Assembly: GCA_037074615.1 (NCBI GenBank)
Contig: CM073535.1
Location: forward strand, 7,293,001 to 7,357,000
DNA from: Leucaena leucocephala
Lineage: Eukaryota; Streptophyta; Magnoliopsida; Fabales; Fabaceae
Length of the DNA stretch: 64,000 nucleotides
Reading direction: 5' to 3'
This document shows, piece by piece, positions 11,981 through 24,848 of the stretch. The translations under genes were made by a program, and so were the position numbers. The notes beneath the pieces were generated by a model. That model was given only the letters and a program-made list of their open reading frames with translations, did not search any database and was not told where the DNA came from. Positions within the stretch are counted from its first letter, which is position 1. Every line of letters begins with the position of its first letter.

Positions 11981-12434
11981 GTGATTTTAAAAGTTCTTTT
12001 AGATAAAATTTTAGTTTAATTTTATTTTAAAACAAATAGCTATATTTGTCTAAAAGGGTTTTTAGACTAATCCATAGTTTAAAACTAATATTTTAAATAA
12101 GCTACTGAGACTAGTTTATAGAACAGTAAAAGAGTTTATGGACTAACCAATTACTATTTTACCCCTATTTTTTCTTATACCCTCTCTCATCTCTCTTCTA
12201 TACCATCTCTCATCTATCTTCTACACCCTTTCTCTTCTCTCATATATTTAACAAAATCATACCCTTTTTAGTAATTTTTTAATTACAAAAGTCCTTCTAT
12301 TAATAACTATTCAAATACTCATTTATTTAAAATTACTTTTTTCCATAAATTTTTCTCCAAAATCCATTTTCTAAAAATTATCTAAAAACTATTTTTTTTA
12401 TAAGCCATTTTATAAACTCTTATCCAAACCACCC
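11981..12434 (+). mobile_element. MITE of the pyrimidine-tract family, copy 1
   Basis: The copy shares the family's order: AAAATTTTAG/TTTAA block, AAACAAATAGCTATATTTGT, a 'gctactgagact...aacagtaaaagagtttat' like block, a CT-rich core, then TAATTTTTTAATTACAAAAG and a terminal TCCAAAC. The CT core at about 12178-12245 is shorter than in other copies. The right end reads CCAAACCACCC. The left end is not clear, so the termini are approximate. Confidence 0.75.
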
Positions 12435-12958
12435 TATGAATGTTTTACGTTAGTAACAAAATAGGCTACTTTGATAAATACGAACTTATCTTGTGATAAT
12501 TACAAGGAATGAAATAACTAATGATATGGAGATTGGATCAACCCTCACCAAAATAACAATAATTTTACCTAAAAAATAAATCATAACAAATTTTAATTAC
12601 CCTAACATTAGAGGTGTGCAACGGGCAGAACAGGTTAGCCTGGTGGTCGGCCCGTAAGATGTTAAATGGGCATGGGCTACCAGCTTGTAATAAATGGGTT
12701 AGGCTAAACCCGTGTAGGTTATAGCGGGTATGGGCAACCCGTTTGTCAAATATGAAAAAAATTTCTGTTTAAACCTATTTGAAGTTCTAATAATGAGAAT
12801 AAAACAACAATAGTGCACATATGATATGATTGTTAGTCCTAAAATTACAATAGAAAACACCATAATCATAACTACAAGTTTATAACCATACAGTCCACAA
12901 TGCACAAATAATATGATCATTCATCTTCTTCATTCTTCTGTCTTTAATTGGATTATGA

Positions 12959-13874
12959 TCATGCATCATGTTCATCAGATTTACTTACGATGGTTGTAGA
13001 TGGAGCTGCCTCTACCTTTACAAAATAAATTTGAAAAAGTATATTAGTATGTATTAAAATGATGGAACAATACAAATTGAAAATGCTGTTGAAATTACCA
13101 TCAATAAGACTTGTTGACTGCTCAAAATTATCAACATCAAACTCATACAATTTAGTAAGAGTCGTACACAACCAATTTTGAACAATGAGTCTATCGGCCA
13201 TGTTTGAGGATAAAGAGCTCTTAAAAGTATCGATCCAATAAGCAGTCCAACACATGTAGTTTGAGTTTTGAACTAAAGTCCAACAATCTATAGTAAGGGA
13301 TACATAGACTTTGGATCATTTAAAATATTTTCTCAAACTTTTTGCTTCTTCTAGATACAACTTATAGTAATCCCTAGCAACTGTCTATCGTGAGGGGATT
13401 TGAAATCTAGGTTGAAGCTCTTACAATTGTTCTTGAAAACCCTCCCCTTCCACAGTTCTAAAAGACATCTCATCCTTAATGATGAATGTTGCAAGTGCTT
13501 TTCTGTATCGGTCTTGACTGAACACATGTGTTTGACCAGAACTAGAGAAAAAACTTTGTGTCAAACTGTTTGCTTTATTAGGATTTTATGGACACCGTGC
13601 CAAATGTCGCCAAAGTTGGTTTGTCCCATGCAGAGTAGGATGGGTTGCATAATATGTATCACAATAGTTACACTTTGCTCGGTATTTACCTTTTGTTTCA
13701 CTTAGTGGCATCCTAGTAAAATGTTTCTATGTATCAGATGTTTGCCTCCTCTTTTTTCTTCCTTCTGGTTGAGTTATCCCTTCTTTATTTGGTGATGTGG
13801 CAGTAGTTTCAGTTTCATTTACCTCTTCAATAGCTTTATCCATCATTGTTAATTGGAGATTATTTTGAACTCAT
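12959..13874 (-). pseudogene. Family A hAT transposase relic, internally deleted
   Basis: Aligned by eye to the copy at 34128-36549, this relic keeps the N-terminus with the BED zinc finger and the C-terminal dimerisation end (SSLSSNMA, QNWLC, EFDVDNF, and the final exon). The middle is gone: the frame runs from the CWTAYWID block straight into TFKSSLSSNMA. In copy 2 these two points (ATCGAT at 34767-34772 and at 36271-36276) are about 1.5 kb apart and both read ATCGAT, so the deletion used a 6-bp microhomology and removed most of the catalytic region. Further stops are private to this copy: TAA in the fifth codon, TAG in place of a Trp before the BED finger and a TAA in the QELLQELQ-type block. 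A TGA after a YFK block is shared with copy 2. Confidence 0.9.
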
Positions 13875-14316
13875 CTTCCTTTCTACTCAAAAGAAGCAAT
13901 ACATACATATTCAAACAAATGAATAATAGACAATAGAAGCAATACATATAGTACATAATATAAGTAATACATACAGATTAATACATACACAATAGAAGAA
14001 GTACCCTAAAACAGATTATTCTTCCTAATAGAGTGCACAATAGTTCAATCAATGATGCCACTAGCATTAGTCTTAATGTACAATTATAATGATGCAAGGG
14101 AAAACCACTAACACAATCTAAAAGCTCAAACAAGCAAAATGCAATTAAATAAGCGCATTGTCTACATTCCTTACTAAAGAGGAACTAAATTTCCCATCAA
14201 ATGGCATAAAGGAATTTCTGAAGAAAGGGACTAGTGAGACAAATTTTCCATCTTGAATTCATAAATTCTTGCAAATAAAATATCATACACCACCATTTTG
14301 TTCAACAAATTTTGAG

Positions 14317-14324
14317 CTTAAGGC
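14317..14324. repeat. 8-bp target duplication of nested hAT family B, left copy
   Basis: CTTAAGGC is repeated exactly at 18272-18279 on the other side of the nested element. Confidence 0.92.
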
Positions 14325-17300
14325 TAGGGCTAGTCAATTAAATCCCATCTCGGGTTTCCTGACCCGGGACCGATAGCATCGGTATGGATTCGTCCTGTCC
14401 TGTAAATGAGCAGGACAGGAAGAAGTTGGGACGGGATCAGTTAAGGTGTCAGGATGGGACAAGTCTCGGCTTGACCCTCGGGATGTCCCATCCCATCCTG
14501 ACATATATATATTTTTTTAAACGCCTAACCCTCACAATCACAGAGTCACATACATCAGCGTTCAGCACTTCAGCAACAGCATTGCCCTTTTGAAGTTTCA
14601 ATTTCATTTTAGCCTTCAACAGACCCTTCAACGCCGTGACTTTTCTCAGTCCTAGATCTCTTCCTTTCTCTCCCCAGTCGGCCTCTCACCAAGTCGCTAG
14701 TCAGCACTCCTCCTCCGTCAGTCCTCGGCTTCAACTTCGCTTCATCTCCCTCAGTTTCAGTTTTAGATGTTGCAGCTCAAGTGCCCGTGACCTGGTATCC
14801 TTACCGTCATTCAGCTCAGTATATTATTGTTGTTCGCCTCAGACTATTGCTTTGGTTCAAGGTAAGTGACCTTCCTTCTTGATTTTATTTCACTGAGTTG
14901 CTGTGGCCTGTGGAGATGATTTAGGGTTTAATTATACTGTGAGACCGTCGCTCCTCCCCTGTAATTCTAGTAAACTTGTTGATTATAAAGCAAGTCCCCA
15001 AGATGGACATTAAGAACAGCAAGTGTCCTTAAGACTGTCGCTACAGATTTACAGTTGTTGCTATAATCTGGCATATTCTACATTTTAGAACATATCATGC
15101 TCTTAGTAGCTGCTATTTGCAAGTGTTGTTGCTATTTGAAAGTAAAGGATATGTTTAAACTCTCTATATTTCCAGTCTCCGTTGGAATGGCATTGCTTGT
15201 TTGGGAATCTCATAATGTCTTTTTTTTGAGTTTATCACTGAACTTGAGTTTATTCCTGAACTAAGTCTCATTTAATTAGGATTAGTGATTCATAAGCGTA
15301 ACTATCATAGTAAGTACTAAGTAGAGTTAATATCACAGTAAGTACTAAGTATAAGGGACCTTGAAATCCTTCCCTATTGTAAGTTAAGAGCAGAGTGTTT
15401 GTTTTGTTGCGGTGAAGCTTCAAGAGAAGCATGGGAAATTTTCTATTTTAGTGAGAGTTAGTGGGTGGCGAAGCTTCAAGAACAGGGTGTGGCCTTGACA
15501 ACTCAGAGCCTAGTATGGGAATTGAAACACTAATATGGCTTTTAGAGAGTTATTCCTAAATATAGGATAAATTGAAGGGTTTGTTTGGGGTTGAAGTTGA
15601 CAACACTTAGTTATGTGAACATCTGGCTTTTTGGAACTAGGTTGTCTTTTACGGCTATATTGTGTATAAGAGACCTCAAAATATTGTTTAAGAGGAATAT
15701 TCTTAGTTTGCATGTGTCACTAGCCCTGATCAAAATTTAGAAGGCTAATACGTCAACTTTATCAGAAGTGATTCTGAATATTTACTGTCAATAACTATGT
15801 TTGTTTGCAGACTATCCCTGGCTACAATGACTTATACAAATTTATTCCTATTTTACAGGAGGATGGCAACTGTACCTACTGCTGAAGATAACTTACAATA
15901 GATTGAAAATGTTGAACATGAAGTTGTAGTTGAAGTACAAGACACAGAGGGAGAAACAGAAGATGTTGAGGAAGAAGAGAAACCAACAAAAAGACTCAAA
16001 TCTATTGTTTGGGAGCATTTTGATAAGATTCCTTTGAATTAAAACAATAGAGAATACAAAGCCAAGTGCAAGTATTGTCCAGTAAAGATTGCTTGCAATC
16101 CTGTCACACACGGGATAAGTGGATTGTGAAAATATCTAGAGAGGTGCCCCTTCAATCTGAACAGAATAAATAAGATGAGGCAAGCTATGTTCACTACAGT
16201 AGGGTCTTCTAAAACTGTTAGTCATCATTTATTTAATCAAGAGCGATGTATATGAGCTATTATAAAGTACATCATATTGGATGAAATGCCTTTACAAACT
16301 GTTGAAGGTGAAGGTTTTAGACATATGATGAGTCAGGTCGAAGCACTCTTACAAATTCCTTCAAGGTCAACAGTTACTAGAGACTGCTTAAAGGTGTATT
16401 ATGAACAAGCAGACAACTTGAAAAGTTATTTCAAAAGAACAAAATTATGAGTTTCTCTCACTACAGATACATAGACTTCTAATCAGAATTCCAACTATAT
16501 GTGCCTTACTGCACATTGGATTGATGAAAATTGGCATTTGCAAAAGCGAATCTTGAATTTCTGCATAATTGAAGACCATAAAGGTGACACAATTGTAGAA
16601 AAAATTGAAAAATGTTTATTGTCATGGAGCATTGATAAAGTTTTTTACCATCACAATCGATAATACGTCTTCAAATGACAATGCATTATCTACTTTGAAG
16701 TCAGTTTTAAGACATTGGAATAGTCTTGTCTGTGATGGGGACTTCTTCCATTTGAGATGTTGTGCTCATATCATGAATTTGATTGTGTCAGATGGTGTGA
16801 GAGAAATGCATGAATCTATCGAAGCTATTCAGAATGCAATTAAATATGTAAGATCTTCTCCTGCAAGGTTTCAAAAATTCAAAGAGCTTGTGGAAAAATG
16901 AAGATCAATTCAAAGGGTCTCTTGAGAATGGATTGTCCCACTAGGTGAAATTCAACTTATATAATGTTGGAGAATGCTATTAAATTCAATAGCGTGTTTA
17001 CAAAGATGGAGGAATTTGATACAGAGTACCAAAAAGACTTTAAGGATAAAAAATTAATTGGTCCCCCTACAGCTAAGTCATTAATGTGGCTGTTTTTTTT
17101 AAAAGATAAGGGCAAATAATCCAAATTCTTTGTTGTGTCATATGGCTAAGAGTATGCAAGGCAAATATGACAAGTATTGGGATAAATTTGAAAACTTAAA
17201 TCTTTTATTGGTGATTGTAGTAATGCTTGACCTCAGGTATAAAATGAAGTTTTTGAAGTTTGCATTTGAGGATATGTTTTCTGATCCTACACATCATGAC

Positions 17301-18271
17301 TCCATGTACAAAAAGGTCTCCACAATGTTGTATCACTTGTATGATCATTATTCAGATGCACATGATGCATTTCAGCTTGAAACTCAAAGTGTAAGCCAAA
17401 GTCAGAGTCAATCACAACTACCAACTCAAGGTTCTTGTGACACAGATGTCTTTGAGCTAGAGTCTTTTGATATTGATGATAGGGAGGGTTCTTGTGCAAT
17501 TCAAAGGTTCCTTGCCCATATTGATTTTGAAGGTCAAACAGATACGTATGCGGAGTTAGAGAGGTATCTGCAGGCTGAATTAGCTGACTATCATAATCCT
17601 ACGTTTGATATTTTGGATTGGTGGAGACTGAATGCTAGCAAATACAAAGTCATTTCATTGATTACACGTGATGTGTTAGCCATGCCTATCTCTATTGTGT
17701 CCTCAGAATTAACATTCAGTACAGGGGACATATTATTGATGACTTCAGAAGTTCACTATCACTTAATATGGTTGAAGCGCTAATTTGTGCCCAAAATTGG
17801 TTATCTCCATCTACATTCAAATTCAAAAACTTTGATATTGACAACTTCAATGAAACTTTGGCAGCAGAAAATGGTATTAGTTATATCATGTTAATGGTTT
17901 TATTTGCTTACCCTTGTTTTATTTATTAATTTTCCTCTATCTCTTTTTGTTTATTTGCAGACGAAGCAGTAACTTCATTAAGTGAAGTGGAAGAATTGAA
18001 GAAGTAGCACATGCCTTTGGTTTTTGACTGTTTATTTCTTTACTTCTTTGTTTTATTGCTTGGAATACTTTAATTTTATATGAGGGAGTAATAGTAGTAT
18101 TTGGAGGAAATTGTTGTAATTTTTGATATAGAATGATTTATGAAATAATATTTTTTATATTTTTTTTAAAAAAAAGGTTCAGAAATTCCTGAACTCGGGA
18201 CCGGGACATATTTGGGGTGAGACACCGGACTGGGTTGTCCCAGTCCCGTCCCCGACCCATGACCAGTCCTA
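14325..18271 (+). mobile_element. hAT transposon, family B copy 1, inserted in family A
   Basis: This 3947-bp element starts TAGGGCTAGTCA and ends TGACCAGTCCTA (reverse complement TAGGACTGGTCA). It has an exact 8-bp target duplication, CTTAAGGC. Its ends are rich in GGGAC/GTCCC motifs and carry a TTCCTGAAC-type block, unlike the GCCCG motifs of family A. It encodes a decayed transposase on the plus strand (15863-18007), preceded by a long leader (about 14590-15860) with a likely intron. It lies inside 12609-19021 and is therefore younger than that insertion. Confidence 0.95.
15863..18007 (+). pseudogene. Family B hAT transposase, decayed
   Basis: The order of a plant hAT transposase is recognisable: a BED zinc finger (CKYC ... 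ERC near 16066-16150), the block TAHWIDENWHLQKRILNF (near 16510-16560), the DNTSSND block with a catalytic Asp (16660-16685), the conserved HLRCCAHIMNLIV (16750-16790), WSIDK, and the C-terminal hAT dimerisation region with LDWWRLNASKYKVIS, SSELTFST and QNWLS (17610-17810). The last exon, after an intron near 17875-17960, ends at the TAG at 18005-18007. Damage includes an early TAG, a TAA before the finger, TGA in place of the Trp in the finger, an extra T in a T-run near 16640, and loss of part of the middle near 17080-17110. It is not functional. Confidence 0.88.
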
Positions 18272-19029
18272 CTTAAGGCATCATATGTAAGCCAAGGATA
18301 AAAAAACGTCTTGTAAGCTATCGATTATCAAAATCTAATATGTTCAATCTGTTTATGCCCATTCCAATATAAGAAAGACATTATGAATCATTTGACAGCT
18401 TGCTTATAAATGGCGACTTAGAAATGCGATTAGGTTCAAAACATGGCAGCAAACTAAAGATTAACAGTCAAGCTTATCTAACCCACAGTCCCACACTAGA
18501 ATATTAGAAGAATAAAGAAATACCTCTCACCGTTGGAGTTATGAGATTCCAAGATTCTGCAAAGAATAGAAGAAGAATAAGGAAGCTTACACCCCTCAGC
18601 TTTAGCCTCACCTCGCCTCGCTCAGGGACAGTTCACCTTCACCGTTGTCTATTGCTGCCAAGTCACGCCGCACCACTGTGCTTTGACTTTGAGAGTGAGA
18701 ATGAGAGAAAGCCTCAAGAGTGAAAACCAAACGAAACCCTTATCTGTATCTGAAATTCTGAATGACTGAATCTGAAGTAAAGGGCGCACGTTGAACGGCT
18801 GAAGTAAGTAAAGCGAATATATTTAATTAATTTTTTTTAAATATATATACAGGCGGGCTACGGGCGGCCCAATGGTAAGCCTGTAGCCCGCTCGTATATT
18901 TTACTGTTTAAACCCGTTTGAACCCGCCCGTTACTGGCCTTTTTTAGGAAGGCTCGGTACGGGCACATCGATGTCAAAGCCAGATAGGTGTACCAGGTTC
19001 TGGGCACTTTGCTCACCCCTACCTAACAT

Positions 19030-22000
19030 AGCCCACAATCTTAAATACAAACCCACTCATTACTTTTCTTTTATATAAATATTTAATTAAATTATATTAG
19101 AAAATTATCATACTCAATTGGATAAATTTTTATTAAAGATATATTTTACATTCATATTTTATTAATTCTCATATTGGTTTCCAATTACATTATTTTTCTG
19201 TTAATTAATTTTGTATATTATTCATCAACTCAATTATACATCTCAGTCGAAAATACAAATAAGAAAAACAAATAAAGGTGAATAAAAAAAAGGAAAAAAA
19301 TCAAATTGATAAAGTATCAAACAATTATTTCTTAACAAGACTTTTATAATATTGTGTCACTATCTTTTTGAATATACTGAACATAGTTTGATTATTCATT
19401 TGGTTTGACTGATTTAATGTCACGTTGTTATGTATAACTATATTGCTAATAACACAATTAATTATAGGACGTCTGGTCAATTCATGAACAGGACCCTCTA
19501 TAATTAAAATAAATAAATAAAATTAAAAATAATGTGAAGATAATTTGTTGATAGGATCAAATAGGAATAAAATGTATGATATATTGGCCTCTATATTGTT
19601 GTCACTAATTAATACTATGATAAAGATGTGAATGTGACTTACTACTGAATAATTAATTAATAATGAAGACTGCAGAATCATCTAGTTTAATTTAAAAGTC
19701 AAAATCGTCCGAAGTGGTTCCCTCTCATCATTGGTTGTCCTTAATTAGGTTTTGGATTAACATCCACTTTTAATTAATTTTAGAGTAAAATACTATAACC
19801 TCTTTTACATTTTATCTTAATTACATGAATATTACCTCTATTTTAAAAAAAAATATACACTTAAGTTCATACCATTAACTCCTTAATTTTATATTAGAAT
19901 ATATTTCATTTTCTAATTTATCCTTTATCATACTAAATCCATTATTTACTTTTAATAGTTTTTGCAAATTATGACTAAATGTGTTTATAAATGTTTGTAA
20001 TAAAAAATGTATTTAAAAATTATAATTTTAAATTATTTATATAATCTCTTAAACTTACATCATTCATACTATAGGATGAATAAAAATATGTGGTTCTGCT
20101 TTTAGCCGTTTAACAGAAACTTAAATAAACAAGTTTTAACAAATGTGATGAAAAGTTAAATTATAATTTTTTTAATAAATCAAAATTACAACATATTAGA
20201 AAGTTTAAAAATATATGTATTATAACTATTTTTTGGTTATATAAAAATAGTTTTTTTAAAAATATCGCTATTTATAACTAACAAATTTTCCTAATGTAAG
20301 CCCTGCGTCATACAAGATATCTCACGGAAAAAGGAACAAAGAATAGAATTAATCCCTTACATTTTTTTTCTTTTTTTTATATAAAAAATTTTAAAAAAAG
20401 AGTTAGACTTACCTACGATATAAAACTAGAACGAAATCTCATTTTTTTCTTAAATGATACTAATACCAGGTAGAGCGAGCTATATATTATTTTCAGGAGT
20501 AAACTTAAACTCCTAAAAGCTTTGATGCATCATTAAATATCATATCTGAAATTACAATAAAATAATACTTTATAAAAATTAAATATATTTTAAATATATA
20601 ATTTTATATTTTATCTTTTTATCACTTAAATTTATACTAATTAATCCCTTACCTAATTATGTAACACTTTACTTAGATCAGCCAGGCTCACTCCCCAACA
20701 TCAAGGGAGTCCTCTTCCCATTTTTTTGTTTTTTTGATAATAGAGTCCTCTTCCCATTAAAAACGCAAGAAGTCTAAAATATATGGAAGTAGGCCCAAAT
20801 GCAAATTGGCCCAATCCTTACATGAAAAAAGAAGAGAATAACATGATAGCTAGGCCTTGCAAAATAAGCTCTATCATCTTTATAAATATGTATATTTTTT
20901 TATTAAAAATAATTATATTTAAGATACTGTTAATTATATTTTTTTACCTTGTAGGAATTCAAATTTTAATTTATCACATTGTGAGATACTAGCTCATTCG
21001 GTAAAATCTCACCCTCATTGGTAGCTTGATCATATTTATATTAAAACTTAAATAATTGTTGAGTAAGATCCCATTTGGTATGGTTTGCTCCGGAGGATAA
21101 TGAGCTCCCACTATGTAAAGACGAAGCCAAAAAAATCTTGTCCAATGGGAATAGGTTATAAAAATATATATACTTGTCCTAATGACATTATGTGTGTGTT
21201 TTGAAAAGAAGAAAAAGGAATAGTTTGGGTGAAAAGCACCTAAATATTAATTTTAGTGACATAGTTGCTTTTGAGAAAAATTATAGTTTAGATCATTATA
21301 AACTATAATTTTATATAAACAAGATCTACAAATTTTTGAAACAATTTTAAGATATTAAATATAGAAAATAACAATTTTAACCCCATGAATTTTTGTTATA
21401 TTTCTATCTCTTTTTTTTTATTTACCTCATGTATTTTTTAATAATTTACCTATAAAAATTTGTTCTAATAACAATTATTTAAATATTTATTTTTTTAAAA
21501 TTATTTTTTATATAAAATATATTTTATAAAATTTATTATCCATAATTATTTTAAAATCAATTTTTTTTAGAATATATTATCTAAAAACTAAACTAAACAT
21601 ACCTTATATTGAACAAAAAGAAGAAAGAAGGACTATTATTTATGATAGGCAAATGAAAATATTATTAATTTTTTTTGATTTACAAAAATATTGTAAAAGG
21701 AGATAACCTAGGCAAAAGAGACTAATAAAATCATTTTATTACTTCTATCCTTTTTATTCTTATTAAGTATTAATTAATTGACCAAAACATATTAAAATCA
21801 ACAATGTATCATAAATTGAACATCATCTTTGAATTTTTTTTTATTAGTTAATTACAATTACAAGTTATCCTAAGTGTCCCTTAAAGTTTCTCAAAACGAA
21901 ATAATTTCTTGAGAGGATTTTAAGACAACATTATTTCACATTAGCTTTATTATATATCTAAGTTAATAATAATCTATTATCTCTTGAAATAATATTTTAA

Positions 22001-22060
22001 AATCTTAAAGCCTATAAATTGAAAAGAAGGGTCTTCATAAAATTCTAGGATTCATATCAA
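19030..22060. other. Intergenic, AT-rich, no gene seen
   Basis: The stretch is dominated by A/T runs and many stop codons. It contains the second copy of a dispersed repeat (20385-20575). A tRNA-like block with 'TAGCTCATTCGGTAAAATCTCA' type sequence near 20990-21015 could be a SINE remnant, but no 3' end or duplication was found. Nothing else could be supported. Confidence 0.55.
20385..20575 (+). repeat. Dispersed repeat, copy 2 (family shared with 3315-3490)
   Basis: It matches the copy at 3315-3490 in block order, more diverged. It ends with CTGAAATTACAATAAAATAAT. The class is unknown. Confidence 0.45.
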
Positions 22061-22620
22061 TGGCTAAGTCTTCATCAATGTGGATGATGCTAGCATTGTT
22101 CCTGGTAATTAATATCAGGAGGCAGTGAACTGCTTCCCCTTCCTCAAGCCTCCGCTCACCATTTCAGGATTGGCCCTTCAATAACCTTAATTCCCTCCTT
22201 ATATATTACTTTCTCCATCCGTTTTTTTTATTAGATTCAAATTTTTGAATTGGTACAGTCCTTTTTATAAGATATTGTTTGGGAATGTCTAAACATTAAA
22301 TATATTTTACTATTTTTACCCCTAATTAAATGCATTATTTTTTCCACATACATCTTCTTTCATAAGTGGCACACAATATTATTGTAAGCAAGGATTGAAG
22401 TAGCATGTGAGAGTGAGTGCAATCATTTTACAGGAGATTGTCCTTCTTGTCATCCTTCAATAGGAATGCCAATTGTGACAGGGTCTCAACCTCCACCTTC
22501 ACTCCCATTCCCACCTCCAGCTTCTTGATGGGACTTGGTTACTACTACCAAAGGAAACCTATATGTCAATTGTCACCCCCTCACTTATTAGCTACTATTC
22601 TCCTTATGTAGTGGCACCTT
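22061..22620 (+). pseudogene. Remnant of a small secreted Cys/Pro-rich peptide gene
   Basis: An ATG at 22061 opens a short signal-like sequence (MAKSSSMWMMLALFLVIN) that stops within 22 codons. About 340 bp further on, in a region with a Stowaway-like terminus near 22210 (TACTTTCTCCATCCG), a frame reads ECNHFTGDCPSCHPS and then a Pro-rich run (PPPSLPFPPP) with a stop, and after it a GNLY block. Signal peptide, CPSC, Pro-rich tail and GNLY resemble a family of small plant cell-surface proteins, but this is a weak match by eye. If real, the gene was split by an insertion and has stops, so it is dead. Confidence 0.3.
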
Positions 22621-23072
22621 ACAAGTACCACCTAGTTTTTTAAATAAAATAAAAATTCATAATTAGATAAATCATTTGACTCTATCAGGGTAGAAAATAT
22701 TCTTTTTTTTTTATAATATCAATGAATATCCAATACATTTTCTGGATCATATTAGCATGTATAAGAGCAACTAGCTACTCCAATTTCGGTACTTGTAATT
22801 ATCTATCTCAACATAGGTGTCTCATTTAATACTTGAATTTGAGATTTAGAAAGATCTAACTAGAGTTTATATTACTAAACTACTTCTGTATTAGTACAAC
22901 AGAAAAATTTTAAATTCATATATTTGGCTACCATGATAAAAAAGAATTGAAATAAGTAATTTAAAGATCAACAATGATAGAAAAAGAATAAGGGTAACAA
23001 CTAAAGGTTTACTATGGTAATTCAAATTCAAATATAATCATTTTGTCCTATTTATAAAGAAGAGAGAGAATA

Positions 23073-23300
23073 TTCCTTTAAGTCATATTTATAAGTTACT
23101 TGATTAAATTTTTATATGAATGTATAATTTTATCTTTTGTTTATTATTGTATATATTTTGTTCTCATAAAGTATATTGTATATTCAATAAGGATAGAGTT
23201 AAAAAGTTATTAAATTTTAAGATATAATTAATGAAATTTAAAATTTTTCTTGATTCAAGTAAAATATATTATAAGTGACTTATAAATAGTAGTAAAGGAG
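23073..23300. mobile_element. Stowaway-like MITE
   Basis: The left end (TTCCTTTAAGTCATATTTAT, then AAGTTACTTGATT) is an inverted match to the right end (AAGTGACTTATAAATAGTAGTAAAGGAG). The element is flanked by TA on both sides (23071-23072 and 23301-23302), the target used by Tc1/mariner-type elements. It is 228 bp, non-coding. A related copy lies at about 44194-44437, sharing the block 'AAATTTTAARATA(A)AATTAATGAAATTTAA' in shortened form. Confidence 0.75.
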
Positions 23301-23302
23301 TA

Positions 23303-24373
23303 ATATTTAAGGTCAATCATGGTAGAAAGGGACAATCTAATGCCCACTACCATGGAAGAGAAGAGTTTGATCCATTTAATAAATTCATTTTTTTTTTATA
23401 AAATTTAGGTAATATCTCCTAATCGATAATCAGTGACTAATATTTTTAAGTCATAAATATTATTAAAGTGAGTTTTATCGCTTACAATAATACCTTCTCC
23501 ATACATAAGGTTTAGTTTAAACTCAGGATATAGTCATCTACCAATTATCCCTAATTTAATTTTATAGGTGCATTTAGTAAATTCTAAACATACTAATATA
23601 GATCTAGTGAGCTTATGCTACAATCGAGTCCCAAAACAGAGTCTACAATAAAGTCACACTCATGATTCAAGCCATACTACTTTGCTATACACAATTCCTA
23701 AATAAGTCCAAATACTCTAATAAATTAGTCAATATGGTCCACAATCATTTGGAAAATTCCCTTAAGAAACTTTGCCACATCTGCAGAGTTTCAGTATCCA
23801 AAGTCGTAAAAGTTCAAGAGTAAATCCTGCATAAGCAGGCCAAAGTATGTACGTGAGAAGCCTTGAATGGCAATATACAACAACCAACAGAGTAGTAAGA
23901 GGTAATTACAAGGCAACTCTACAATCCTCAACTCTTAGAATCCTTCCCTACATTACGTATAACGAGTACATAATGTATAAGGATTAAAACTCTGATTATT
24001 ATTTAATGCCAATTACAAATTCAACAATGATAACTACATTTTCTAAGGTTAAAGGATTAGTAGTCACCTAAAATTTAATGACAAGTTCAATATAACGATT
24101 AACAACTTTAATTATAATTAATGACAACTATAAACTCATTAGTGACAATTATTATTTGGGAGGAATTAATATAAGGTCTTAAGAAATAGTTATAATTATT
24201 AAAAAGTCTTATAACAATTAAATAATATACAATGATACATTTTAGTGTAGAAAAGATAACTAATTTACTAATAAAGCTTGTGTAAATGGGTGTATTCCTT
24301 AAATATAATATTTTAAGTTTAAACTATAGTTTATATATATATAAAAAAAAGATAATTAGTTTAAATTGCTCAC
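23303..24373. other. Intergenic, no gene seen
   Basis: AT-rich with diverged repeat-like fragments (for example near 23400-23590, with a TTATCGCTTACAATAATACC block). No coding signal. Confidence 0.5.
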
Positions 24374-24376
24374 TTA

Positions 24377-24848
24377 AGCTATGTTTGACTCAATAGAGGG
24401 GAGGGGAGGGGAAGGATTTTAATAGAGAAAAAGAAAAGGAAGGAAAGGAGAAAGATTTTATTATTACCTTGTTTGGATTAAGATTAAGGGAGGGGAGAGG
24501 GGGAATTTTTATATTACCTTGTTTGGTTCAGGAAGGAAAAGGAGGGAAAATATTTTTATATAAATAAATTTATCTTATATTATTTTATAGAATATTTTAA
24601 TAAAATATAATATAGGAATACTATTAGGATATTAAAAAAATTATAGATATATTAATATTATAAAATAATAATTTCATACCTCCCCTCTAAATTCCCCCAA
24701 ATTTTGAGGGGAGATAAAGTTGGGGAGAGGAGGATTTTTTTTTAAAATTTTCCCTCATCTCCTAAATATTTTATAGAGCTAAACAAGGGGAGGGGAGCAA
24801 AATTCCTTTCTTTCTCTACCCTCTAAATTTCTCATACCAAACAATGTA
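24377..24848. mobile_element. Tourist-like MITE with GGGGAGGGG-rich ends
   Basis: The ends are imperfect inverted repeats: left AGCTATGTTTGACTC then a GGGGAGGGG run, right CTACCCTCTAAATTTCTC then ATACCAAACAATGTA. TTA flanks both sides (24374-24376 and 24849-24851), the target of PIF/Harbinger-type elements. No coding capacity in 472 bp. Purine-rich fragments near 40270-40400 look like a decayed relative. Confidence 0.7.

Larger units (their letters stand above)
12609..19021 (-). mobile_element. hAT transposon, family A copy 1, carrying a nested hAT
   Basis: The element begins TAGAGGTGTGCA and ends TGCTCACCCCTA, whose reverse complement TAGGGGTGAGCA is a matching hAT end. CCTAACAT at 12601-12608 is repeated exactly at 19022-19029, the 8-bp duplication of hAT transposases. 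Both subterminal regions are rich in CGGGC/GCCCG motifs (near 12630-12730 and 18850-18965). It reads on the minus strand: the leader matches 32560-32720 of copy 2, and a short transposase relic lies at 12959-13874. Without the nested element it is about 2.46 kb, against 4.68 kb for copy 2, so it is an internal-deletion derivative. Confidence 0.95.

Noticed and set aside
16605..17783. Two separate short genes in the nested hAT
   Set aside because: Both are pieces of one decayed transposase separated by a frameshift, stops and a deletion.
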